Positions 12,236 to 19,545 of a stretch of 22,770 nt of DNA are shown piece after piece (within the stretch, counting starts at the first letter, position 1; every line of letters begins with the position of its first letter). The notes under the pieces were generated by a model, which was not told the origin of the DNA, made no database searches, and was given only the letters and a program-made list of their open reading frames with translations. The stretch comes from Flavobacteriia bacterium (lineage in GTDB: Bacteria > Bacteroidota > Bacteroidia > Flavobacteriales > Flavobacteriaceae), in assembly GCA_018500075.1 (NCBI GenBank), contig JAHBAN010000088.1:1-22770 (forward strand). Reading direction: 5' to 3'. The position numbers and the translations under genes were made by a program.

Positions 12236-15082
12236 ATGGCCTCATCCAACCAAACCAAGATCAAGGGCAAAGCAGCTGCGCGCCCTTCTCCCCATGTCTC
12301 CGACGAGATCCGCAAAACCACGTGCTATATGTGCGCCTGCCGCTGCGGGATCAACGTGCATATGCAGGATGGCCGCGTGAAATATATCGAGGGCAACAAG
12401 GACCACCCCGTCAACAAGGGGGTGCTCTGTGCCAAAGGCTCGGCGGGCATCATGCAGCACTATTCCCCCGCCCGCCTGCGCGCCCCGATGAAACGGGTTG
12501 GCCCGCGCGGCTCGGGGCAGTTTGAGGAGATCAGCTGGGAGGAGGCCTACACGCTGGCCGAAAGCTGGCTGCGCCCGCTGCGCGAAAACGCGCCCGAAAA
12601 GCTCGCCTTCTTTACAGGGCGCGACCAGTCGCAAAGCTTCACAAGCCTCTGGGCGCAGGCCTTTGGCACGCCCAATTACGCAGCCCACGGCGGTTTTTGC
12701 TCGGTCAATATGGCCGCGGCGGGCATCTATACGATGGGCGGCGCTTTCTGGGAGTTTGGCCAGCCCGACTGGGAGCGCACCAAGATGTTCATGATCTTCG
12801 GTGTGGCCGAAGACCATGACAGCAACCCGATCAAGATCGGCATTGGCAAGCTCAAGGCGCGCGGCGCGCGCATTGTCGGGGTGAACCCGGTGCGCTCGGG
12901 CTACAACGCTGTCGCTGATGACTGGGTCGGAATCACGCCGGGCACAGACGGGCTGTTTATCATGGCGATGATCCATGAGCTGCTCAAGGCCGGCCAGATC
13001 GATCTTGAGTATCTCACCCGCTACACCAACGCCGGCTTCCTTGTGAATTGCGCCGAGAGCGGGCCAAGCAAGGGGCTTTTCCTGCGCGCCGAAAACGGCA
13101 AGGCGCAGGTGATTGACCGCGCCACAGGCAAGCTCGCCGACTATGACGCCACAGGCGTCAAGCCCGCCCTCACAGGCCATCACCGCCAAGCCGGCGAGAC
13201 CTATCGCCCCGCTTTTGAGCTTCTGGCCGAGCAATATATGAGCGATGAGTATGCCCCCGAGGCCGTGGCCGAGCGCTGCGGCATCCCCGCGGATCGCATC
13301 AAGGCGCTGGCCGCCGATCTGGCGCGCGTCGCTTTTGAAGAAGAAATCGTGATCAACCAGCCCTGGACCGACTGGAAGGGCGAGCGTCACGAGAAGATGA
13401 TTGGCCGCCCTGTGAGCTTTCACGCGATGCGCGGAATTTCGGCGCATTCCAACGGCTTCCAGACCTGTCGCGCCCTGCATATCCTGCAAATCCTGCTCGG
13501 CTCTGTCGAAGTTCCGGGGGGCTTTCGCTTCAAGCCGCCCTACCCCAAGCCGCCCGAATCCCACCCCAAGCCCCACGCGGGCTATAAGGCCGGCCAGCCG
13601 CTCGACGGGCCGCACCTCGGCTATCCGATGGGGCCGGAGCACCTCTTGATTGACGAGGCCGGCCAGCCCAAGCGCATAGACAAGGCGTTTAGCTGGGAAA
13701 ATCCGTTCAGCGCCCATGGCCTCATGCATATGGTCATTTCCAACGCCCACGCCGGTGTGCCCTACAAGATCGACACGCTGTTCATGTATATGGCCAATAT
13801 GGCGTGGAACTCCTCGATGAACACCTCCTCGGTGATAAAGATGCTCACCGACACCGACGCGCGCGGCGATTATGTCATCCCGCATATCATCTATTCCGAT
13901 GCCTATAGCTCGGAGACAGTGGCCTATGCAGACCTTATCTTGCCAGACACAACCTATCTTGAGCGCCATGATTGTATCAGCCTGCTCGATCGACCGATCT
14001 GTGAGGCCGACGCCGCCGCCGATGCGATCCGCTGGCCTGTGGTGGAGCCTGACCGCAATGTGAAGGGCTTTCAATCCGCGCTCTGTGACCTTGGCGCGCG
14101 GCTTGGCCTGCCCGGCTTTGTCAATGAGGACGGCAGCCAGAAATACGCCGACTATGCCGACTATATCGTCAGCCACGAACGCCGCAGCGGTGTCGGGCCG
14201 CTCGCGGGCTTTCGCGGCGAAGACGGCACAAGCGAGGGGCGCGGCGCACCCAACCCGCAACAACTTGAGAAATATATCGAAAACGGCGGCTTCTGGGCCA
14301 GCCACCTGCCCGAAGAGGCGCAATTCTACAAGCCGTGGAATCAGGCCTATCAGGACTGGGCCGTCAAGATCGGCCTGTTTGATGCGCCCGCGCCCTATGT
14401 GTTCAATCTCTATCTTGAGCCGATGCGCAAGATGCAGCTCGCCGCCGAGGGCCATGGCGAGCGCCAGCCGCCCGAGCATCTGCGCGCACGCATGATCGAG
14501 ACGATGACTCCGCTGCCCCATTGGTATGCGCCCTTCGAGCAAAGCCAAGTGGCCGAAGACGACTACCCCCTTCACGCGCTCACCCAGCGCCCGATGCATA
14601 TGTATCACTCTTGGGGCAGCCAGAACGCTTGGTTGCGCCAGATCACAGGTGTGAACAAGATGTTCATTCCCGGCGCGCTCTGGGACGAACACGGCTTTGC
14701 CGAAGGCGACTGGGCCTATGTCACCTCGCCGCACGGGCGCATCAAAGTGCCGGTCGCACGCATGGACGGGGTCAATGGCAAGACGATCTGGACATGGAAC
14801 GCCATCGGCAAAAAACGCGGCGCTTGGGCTTTGAGCGAAGACGCGCCCGAAGCCACGCAAGGCTTTTTGCTCAACCACCTGATCAACGAGCTGCTCCCGC
14901 CCAAGGGCGACGGGCTGCGCTGGGCCAATTCCGACCCGGTCACAGGCCAAGCCGCGTGGTTTGATCTGCGCGTGCGCCTTGAAAAAGCCCCCAAAGGCGC
15001 CCCAAGCGAGCCAGCCTTGCCCGCACAGGACAGCCCCGTCGGACAAGGCCCGAAAAATGTGACCTATGGAGACGATTTCTAA
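12236..15082 (+). CDS. soeA: Sulfite dehydrogenase SoeABC catalytic subunit SoeA (molybdopterin oxidoreductase)
   Basis: 948 residues of the DMSO-reductase/complex iron-sulfur molybdoenzyme family. It would bind one 4Fe-4S cluster through C30, C33, C37 and C65 (CYMCACRC, then LCAKG) and a bis-MGD cofactor. C155 in HGGFCSVN is the likely Mo ligand, as in thiosulfate/polysulfide reductase relatives. The N-terminus has no twin-arginine signal, so the protein stays in the cytoplasm. That, together with a DmsC-type anchor and a four-cluster subunit, fits SoeABC, which oxidises sulfite to sulfate and feeds quinone (known from Allochromatium vinosum and Ruegeria pomeroyi). Length agrees with SoeA. 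ATG 12236 is preferred over an upstream GTG at 12173, which lies inside an inverted repeat; its own ribosome site is weak (GAAAGAG). The stop overlaps the hydrolase ATG in TAATG. A reductase of another sulfur compound is the main alternative. Confidence 0.82.
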   Translation: MASSNQTKIKGKAAARPSPHVSDEIRKTTCYMCACRCGINVHMQDGRVKYIEGNKDHPVNKGVLCAKGSAGIMQHYSPARLRAPMKRVGPRGSGQFEEISWEEAYTLAESWLRPLRENAPEKLAFFTGRDQSQSFTSLWAQAFGTPNYAAHGGFCSVNMAAAGIYTMGGAFWEFGQPDWERTKMFMIFGVAEDHDSNPIKIGIGKLKARGARIVGVNPVRSGYNAVADDWVGITPGTDGLFIMAMIHELLKAGQIDLEYLTRYTNAGFLVNCAESGPSKGLFLRAENGKAQVIDRATGKLADYDATGVKPALTGHHRQAGETYRPAFELLAEQYMSDEYAPEAVAERCGIPADRIKALAADLARVAFEEEIVINQPWTDWKGERHEKMIGRPVSFHAMRGISAHSNGFQTCRALHILQILLGSVEVPGGFRFKPPYPKPPESHPKPHAGYKAGQPLDGPHLGYPMGPEHLLIDEAGQPKRIDKAFSWENPFSAHGLMHMVISNAHAGVPYKIDTLFMYMANMAWNSSMNTSSVIKMLTDTDARGDYVIPHIIYSDAYSSETVAYADLILPDTTYLERHDCISLLDRPICEADAAADAIRWPVVEPDRNVKGFQSALCDLGARLGLPGFVNEDGSQKYADYADYIVSHERRSGVGPLAGFRGEDGTSEGRGAPNPQQLEKYIENGGFWASHLPEEAQFYKPWNQAYQDWAVKIGLFDAPAPYVFNLYLEPMRKMQLAAEGHGERQPPEHLRARMIETMTPLPHWYAPFEQSQVAEDDYPLHALTQRPMHMYHSWGSQNAWLRQITGVNKMFIPGALWDEHGFAEGDWAYVTSPHGRIKVPVARMDGVNGKTIWTWNAIGKKRGAWALSEDAPEATQGFLLNHLINELLPPKGDGLRWANSDPVTGQAAWFDLRVRLEKAPKGAPSEPALPAQDSPVGQGPKNVTYGDDF

Positions 15083-15927
15083 TGCGTGTTCATAAGGTTA
15101 CAGGCGGGGGTGGGGTAAAGCTCCACGTCACAGACCAAGGCCCAGAAGAGGCGCCTGCACTCCTGTTCATTCATGGCTGGTCGCAGCATTCTATCTGCTG
15201 GGCCGCGCAGGCTCCCTTGGCTGCGCGCTTTCGCGTGGTGGCGCTCGATCTGCGCGGTCATGGCAGCTCGGATGCACCACAAGACGAAGCCGCCTATAGC
15301 GACACCGCGCTCTGGGGCGATGACATTCACGCGGTGATCACCGAACTTGGCCTCAAACAGACCGTGCTGATCGGCTGGTCCTACGGTGCGCGAGTGATTG
15401 CCTCCTACATCGCCACCCACGGGCAAGACGCGATTGCAGGGATCGTGCCTGTGGGCGGGGTGATCGCCATTGGGGCGGCCCGCGAACCTTGGATGACAAG
15501 CGAGACCAGCCCCGCGCGCAACACGGATCTCTACACTTCCGATCAGGCGCGCCTGCTCAGCGCCACGGCGCAATTTGTCGATGATTGCACCTATGCGCCC
15601 CTGCCGCGCCATGTTTACGGCACACTTGTCGGCGCGAATATGCTGGTCAGCCCGCTGGTGCGCCGCGCGCTTTTTGCGGGCACGATTGACTGCCGCGCGG
15701 TCTGGGCCGGTTTCACCAAACCCGCGCTGGTCATCCACGGCGCAGGCGACCGTATCGTTGTGCCCCCGGTTGGCGAGGCTGCGGCGGCGGCGCTGCCCAA
15801 GGGCACGCTGGCGATGTGGCCAGAAACCGGCCATGCGCCCTTTGCCGAGCACCCCGAGCGCTTCAACAGCGCGCTGGCCGCCTTTGCCACAGAAGCCGCA
15901 AAACCCGAAAATGAGGAGGCCCAATGA
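15082..15927 (+). CDS. Alpha/beta-fold hydrolase embedded in the soe operon
   Basis: 281 residues with a complete alpha/beta-hydrolase core: an oxyanion-side HGW motif (31-33) in LLFIHGWSQHS, a DLRGHGSSDAP loop (56-66), nucleophile elbow G98-W-S100-Y-G102, acid D223 in HGAGDRIV, and H251 in ETGHAPFAEHPE. All three triad residues are present, so it should be catalytically active; no signal peptide is seen, so it is cytoplasmic. The substrate cannot be told: esterases, dehalogenases and C-C hydrolases share this pattern. It overlaps soeA by 1 nt (TAATG) and soeB by 4 nt (ATGA), which means it is translated in step with the dehydrogenase subunits. That placement suggests a job linked to sulfite supply or to assembly or protection of the enzyme, but this is inference. 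Confidence 0.88.
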   Translation: MRVHKVTGGGGVKLHVTDQGPEEAPALLFIHGWSQHSICWAAQAPLAARFRVVALDLRGHGSSDAPQDEAAYSDTALWGDDIHAVITELGLKQTVLIGWSYGARVIASYIATHGQDAIAGIVPVGGVIAIGAAREPWMTSETSPARNTDLYTSDQARLLSATAQFVDDCTYAPLPRHVYGTLVGANMLVSPLVRRALFAGTIDCRAVWAGFTKPALVIHGAGDRIVVPPVGEAAAAALPKGTLAMWPETGHAPFAEHPERFNSALAAFATEAAKPENEEAQ

Positions 15928-16655
15928 CCTCTCTGCCCCAGACCACCGAGAAGAAACTCGGCCTTGTGATTGATCTTGATACCTGCGTGGGCTGTCAGGC
16001 CTGCGTGGTGTCCTGCAAGGAATGGAACACCTCCAACTACGGCGCGCCGCTTTCAGACGTTGATGCCTATGGCGCCGAACCGCATGGCACCTTTCTCAAC
16101 CGCGTGCACAGCTTTGAAGCCCAGCCCGAGGCGGGCTGCTCACAAACCGTGCATTTTCCCAAATCCTGCCTGCATTGCGAAGATGCCCCCTGCGTCACGG
16201 TCTGCCCCACAGGGGCGAGCTACAAGCGCGAGGAAGACGGGATTGTGCTCGTCAATGAAGACGATTGCATGGGCTGTGGCCTCTGCGCCTGGTCTTGCCC
16301 TTACGGCGCGCGCGAGCTGGACGAGATCTTTGGGGTGATGAAAAAATGCACCCTCTGCGTTGACCGGATCTACAACGAGAACATCCCCGAGGAAGACCGC
16401 GTGCCCTCCTGCGTGCGCACCTGCCCGTCGGGCGCGCGCCACTTTGGCGATCTGGGCGACCCTGAGAGCGATGTCTCAAAACTTGTCGCCGCGCGTGAGG
16501 GCTTTGACCTCATGCCAGAACTGGGAACCAAACCTGTGAACAAATATCTGCCCCCGCGCCTTAAGGATCAGCCCTCACAGTCCGCCCTCACGCCACAGCA
16601 CAGCGACGCCAAGGGCCTTTTTGCCTGGCTTGACAAAGCGCTGGAGAAACTCTGA
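15924..16655 (+). CDS. soeB: Sulfite dehydrogenase SoeABC iron-sulfur subunit SoeB
   Basis: 243 residues carrying four cysteine groups of the DmsB/PhsB type, each expected to hold a 4Fe-4S cluster: C21-C24-C27-C31, C82-C85-C90-C94, C115-C118-C121-C125 and C142-C145-C163-C167. Prolines follow the final Cys of several groups (VCPTGA, SCPYGA, TCPSGA), as is usual. It would wire electrons from the Mo site of SoeA to the membrane anchor. There is no signal peptide, in agreement with a cytoplasm-facing complex. Its ATG lies in the ATGA overlap with the hydrolase gene, with GAGGAGG (15911-15917) as a strong ribosome site, and its stop overlaps the anchor gene start in TGATG. All cluster ligands are intact. 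Confidence 0.87.
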   Translation: MTSLPQTTEKKLGLVIDLDTCVGCQACVVSCKEWNTSNYGAPLSDVDAYGAEPHGTFLNRVHSFEAQPEAGCSQTVHFPKSCLHCEDAPCVTVCPTGASYKREEDGIVLVNEDDCMGCGLCAWSCPYGARELDEIFGVMKKCTLCVDRIYNENIPEEDRVPSCVRTCPSGARHFGDLGDPESDVSKLVAAREGFDLMPELGTKPVNKYLPPRLKDQPSQSALTPQHSDAKGLFAWLDKALEKL

Positions 16656-17524
16656 TGCATCCAGCCCCCTCCGTCATCGCCTTTACAACCCTCTCCGGCC
16701 TCGGCTTTGGCCTGCTGGCCTTTCTCGGCCTTGGCCTGCCGCCAGTGACAGGCTGGGTGGCTTTCGTGTTCTTCGCGCTGGCCTATGCGCTCGCCGTGGG
16801 CGGGCTGCTGGCCTCGGTTGCGCATTTGGCCAATCCGAAGAACGCGATCAAAGCCTTCAGCCAGTGGCGCTCAAGCTGGTTGTCGCGCGAAGGGATTGCC
16901 GCTGTTGCCGCCCTCCTCGTGATGGCGGTCTTTGCCATTGCGCTGATTTTCTTTGATGTCAGGCTGCGCCTTCTTGGCTTGCTCGGCGCAGCTTTGTGCC
17001 TCACAACCGTCTTCACCACCTCGATGATCTATACACAGCTCAAAACCGTGCCGCGCTGGAATATGTGGACCACGCCGCCGGTCTTTCTGTTGCATTGCCT
17101 TGGCGGCGGGGCCTTGCTCGCAGGGCAACCGCGTCTCGCGGCTGTTCTGCTTGCCCTGTTGGGCGCGATGATGATCTGGGCCTGGAGCGAAGGCGACAGC
17201 AAGGGCCGCGCCGGCTCGACCATGGAAACCGCCACAGGACTGGGCCGCATCGGCAAAGTCCGCCTGCTGGAGCCGCCCCATTCCGGCGAGAACTATCTCC
17301 TCAAGGAAATGGCCTATCAGGTCGGGCGCAAACACGCCCTCAAGCTGCGCATCCTCACGATCAGCCTCGGAATCGTCTTGCCTGTGGCGTTGATGCTCCT
17401 TGTTCCGGTGACACATTTCACTGCGATTGTTGCGATCCTTGCCCATCTCATCGGAGTTTTCGCGGGCCGCTGGCTGTTTTTTGCAGAGGCCGAACACGTG
17501 CAGGCGCTTTACTACGGCAGATAA
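16655..17524 (+). CDS. soeC: Sulfite dehydrogenase SoeABC membrane anchor SoeC (DmsC family)
   Basis: 289 residues with eight hydrophobic segments, at about 8-28, 33-56, 80-102, 105-127, 137-155, 158-177, 231-251 and 254-276. That is the number expected of DmsC-type anchors. The opening MHPAPSVIAFTTLSGLGFGL is a typical start for this family. A polar loop between segments 6 and 7 (SEGDSKGRAGSTMETATGLG onward) is the large soluble loop of the family. The protein should anchor SoeAB on the inner face of the membrane and pass electrons to quinone. It starts in the TGATG overlap with soeB. The family call (DmsC rather than the longer NrfD/PsrC type) supports SoeABC over polysulfide or tetrathionate reductases, which use NrfD-type anchors. 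Confidence 0.83.
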   Translation: MHPAPSVIAFTTLSGLGFGLLAFLGLGLPPVTGWVAFVFFALAYALAVGGLLASVAHLANPKNAIKAFSQWRSSWLSREGIAAVAALLVMAVFAIALIFFDVRLRLLGLLGAALCLTTVFTTSMIYTQLKTVPRWNMWTTPPVFLLHCLGGGALLAGQPRLAAVLLALLGAMMIWAWSEGDSKGRAGSTMETATGLGRIGKVRLLEPPHSGENYLLKEMAYQVGRKHALKLRILTISLGIVLPVALMLLVPVTHFTAIVAILAHLIGVFAGRWLFFAEAEHVQALYYGR

Positions 17525-17580
17525 CCGACCGCGCGGTTGACTTTTGGCGCAGCGCGCGACACCTTCGCCCCACACGGCCC

Positions 17581-17588
17581 AGAAGGAG
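17581..17588 (+). promoter_or_regulatory. Strong Shine-Dalgarno AGAAGGAG fixing the fadJ-like start
   Basis: AGAAGGAG is followed by 7 nt and ATG 17596. This is one of the best ribosome sites in the window and settles the start, since the same frame is open upstream to 16996 across the soeC gene. The 71-nt gap after soeC contains no clear terminator, so read-through from the soe operon is possible. Confidence 0.75.
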
Positions 17589-17595
17589 CGCTCAT

Positions 17596-19545
17596 ATGTC
17601 TGTTGTCACCACAAAAATGCAGGGCGATATCGCGGTTGTCACAATTGACAACCCGCCCGTGAACGCGGCCTCCCAAGCGGTGCGGCAGGGGCTTCTGGAT
17701 GCGCTCAGAGCCACCGAAGCGCGCCAGCCCGCCGCTGTCGTGCTGATCTGCGCGGGGCGCAGTTTTGTTGCGGGGGCTGATATTCGCGAGTTTGACAAAC
17801 CCTTTCTTGAACCGATGCTGCCCGAACTTCTGAACGCCATCGAAGCCGCCACGCGCCCCTGGGTCGCGGCGATTCACGGCACGGCTCTGGGCGGGGGCTG
17901 CGAGCTGGCCTTGGCCTGCTCTCACCGTATTGGCGCGCCCACCGCCAAGATCGGCCTGCCCGAAGTCAACCTCGGGCTAATCCCCGGCGCAGGCGGAACC
18001 GTGCGTCTGCCCCGCCTTATTGACCCGATAGAGGCCGCCCGCCTTGCGGTTACGGGCAAACCGGTCAGCGCCGCGAAGGCGCTCGAGTTGGGCCTCTTTG
18101 ACCGTCTCGCCGAGGGCGATCTGCTGGCCGCGGCCATAGCGCTCGCCAAAGACGCCGCCACACAACCGCGCCCCGAGCCGCTGCTCACCCGCGCGGCCCC
18201 GAAGGTCGACCGGGCCACATGGGACGCGGCCATGGCCAAACTCACCGCCAAAGCGCGCGGCCAAGACTCGCCACATGAGGCCGCCGCCGCCCTGCGCGAT
18301 GCGCTGGATCATGACGGTGTCACAGCGCTCGGGCTTGAGCGCGCGCGCTTCATGCGCCTCAAAGCCTCTCCCCAGTCGGCCGCGCTGCGCTATATCTTCT
18401 TTGCCGAGCGCGCCGTCGGAAAATCGCCGCGCACCAAGGATGTGCCGCCGCGCCCCTTGGCCCGGATCGGCGTGATCGGTGGCGGAACCATGGGCGCCGG
18501 AATCGCGGCCTCGGCCCTGCTCGCCGGTCTTGGCGTCCAGATGGTGGAACGCGACACAGACGCCGCAAGCGCCGGAGCGGCCCGTGTCGAAGGCATCTTG
18601 GGCGGCGCGCTCAACCGCGGGCTGATTTCTGAAGCCAAACACGCCGCAGCGTTGGCCCGTTTTGACGCCGCAAGCGACTATGCCACTTTGGCAGATGCCG
18701 ATCTCGTGATCGAAGCGGTGTTTGAGGATATGGCCGTCAAAAAGCAGGTCTTTGCGGCCCTTGAGCAAGCCTGCAAGCCCGAGGCTGTGCTCGCCACCAA
18801 CACCTCCTATCTGGATGTCAATGAGATCGCCGCAAGCGTGACAGACCCGAGCCGTGTCATCGGGCTGCACTTCTTCTCGCCGGCGCATATCATGAAACTG
18901 CTCGAAATAGTCGTGCCAGAGGCGGTTGCCGATGATGTGCTCGCCACGGCGCTCCATCTCGCCAAAACCCTGCGCAAACTGCCCGTTCTTGCAGGCGTTT
19001 GTGACGGGTTTATCGCCAATCGCATCATGTCGTCTTATCGGCGCGAGGCGGATTACCTCTTGGAAGACGGCGCCCTGCCCCATGAGGTTGACGCCGCCAT
19101 GCGCGCCTTCGGACTGCCGATGGGCCTGTTTGAAATGCAGGATCTTGCCGGGCTTGATATCGGCTGGGCCGCCCGCAAGCGCCGCGCAGCCACCCGCCCG
19201 GCAAGCGAGCGCTATGTCGACATCGCCGATCATATCTGTGAGGCGGGTCACTTTGGCCGCAAAACGGGCCGCGGCTGGTATCTTTATGGCCCCGAGGGCA
19301 CGCCCGAGCGCAACCCGGATGTCGAGGCCCTGATCGTGGCCGAAAGCGCGCGCAAGGGCATCACCCGCCAGAGCTTCACCGCCGAACAGATCATGACGCG
19401 TATCCTTGGCTGTATGCAAAGCGAAGGCGCGGCCATCCTTTCCGAAGGGATCGCCGCCAGCCGCGAGGATATTGACGTGACCATGGTCAACGCCTTCGGC
19501 TTTCCGCGCTGGAGGGGCGGGCCGATGTTTATGCAGACCGCCTAG
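17596..19545 (+). CDS. Bifunctional enoyl-CoA hydratase / 3-hydroxyacyl-CoA dehydrogenase, FadJ-like, with short C-terminus
   Basis: 649 residues, fatty-acid beta-oxidation, cytoplasmic. Residues 1-190 form the crotonase domain: oxyanion-hole SFVAGADI (56-63), HGTALGGGCELAL (94-106), and E123 in LPEVNLGLIPGAGGT. Residues 287-465 form the NAD-binding domain with GGGTMG (295-300) and the catalytic pair H425 (HFFSPAH) and E437 (LLEIV). The C-terminal 3HCDH domains follow (NRIMSSYRRE onward), including EDIDVTMVNAFGFPRWRGGP. The enzyme would hydrate 2-enoyl-CoA and oxidise the 3-hydroxyacyl-CoA with NAD. The chain ends five residues after GGPMF, where relatives usually run about 45-55 residues further, so the end appears clipped. 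Its TAG interlocks with the TAG of the opposing gene in CTAG. No thiolase partner is in the window. FadB versus FadJ cannot be decided, so no symbol is given. Confidence 0.86.
   Translation: MSVVTTKMQGDIAVVTIDNPPVNAASQAVRQGLLDALRATEARQPAAVVLICAGRSFVAGADIREFDKPFLEPMLPELLNAIEAATRPWVAAIHGTALGGGCELALACSHRIGAPTAKIGLPEVNLGLIPGAGGTVRLPRLIDPIEAARLAVTGKPVSAAKALELGLFDRLAEGDLLAAAIALAKDAATQPRPEPLLTRAAPKVDRATWDAAMAKLTAKARGQDSPHEAAAALRDALDHDGVTALGLERARFMRLKASPQSAALRYIFFAERAVGKSPRTKDVPPRPLARIGVIGGGTMGAGIAASALLAGLGVQMVERDTDAASAGAARVEGILGGALNRGLISEAKHAAALARFDAASDYATLADADLVIEAVFEDMAVKKQVFAALEQACKPEAVLATNTSYLDVNEIAASVTDPSRVIGLHFFSPAHIMKLLEIVVPEAVADDVLATALHLAKTLRKLPVLAGVCDGFIANRIMSSYRREADYLLEDGALPHEVDAAMRAFGLPMGLFEMQDLAGLDIGWAARKRRAATRPASERYVDIADHICEAGHFGRKTGRGWYLYGPEGTPERNPDVEALIVAESARKGITRQSFTAEQIMTRILGCMQSEGAAILSEGIAASREDIDVTMVNAFGFPRWRGGPMFMQTA

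Noticed and set aside
12242..15046. A 934-codon open frame on the minus strand opposite soeA
   Set aside because: It is the mirror of a high-GC coding gene whose third positions are G/C, which removes stops on the other strand. The translation has no domains and soeA is unmistakable.
16996..17595. Upstream extension of the fadJ-like frame
   Set aside because: It overlaps soeC in another frame and lacks similarity; AGAAGGAG at 17581-17588 fixes the start at 17596.
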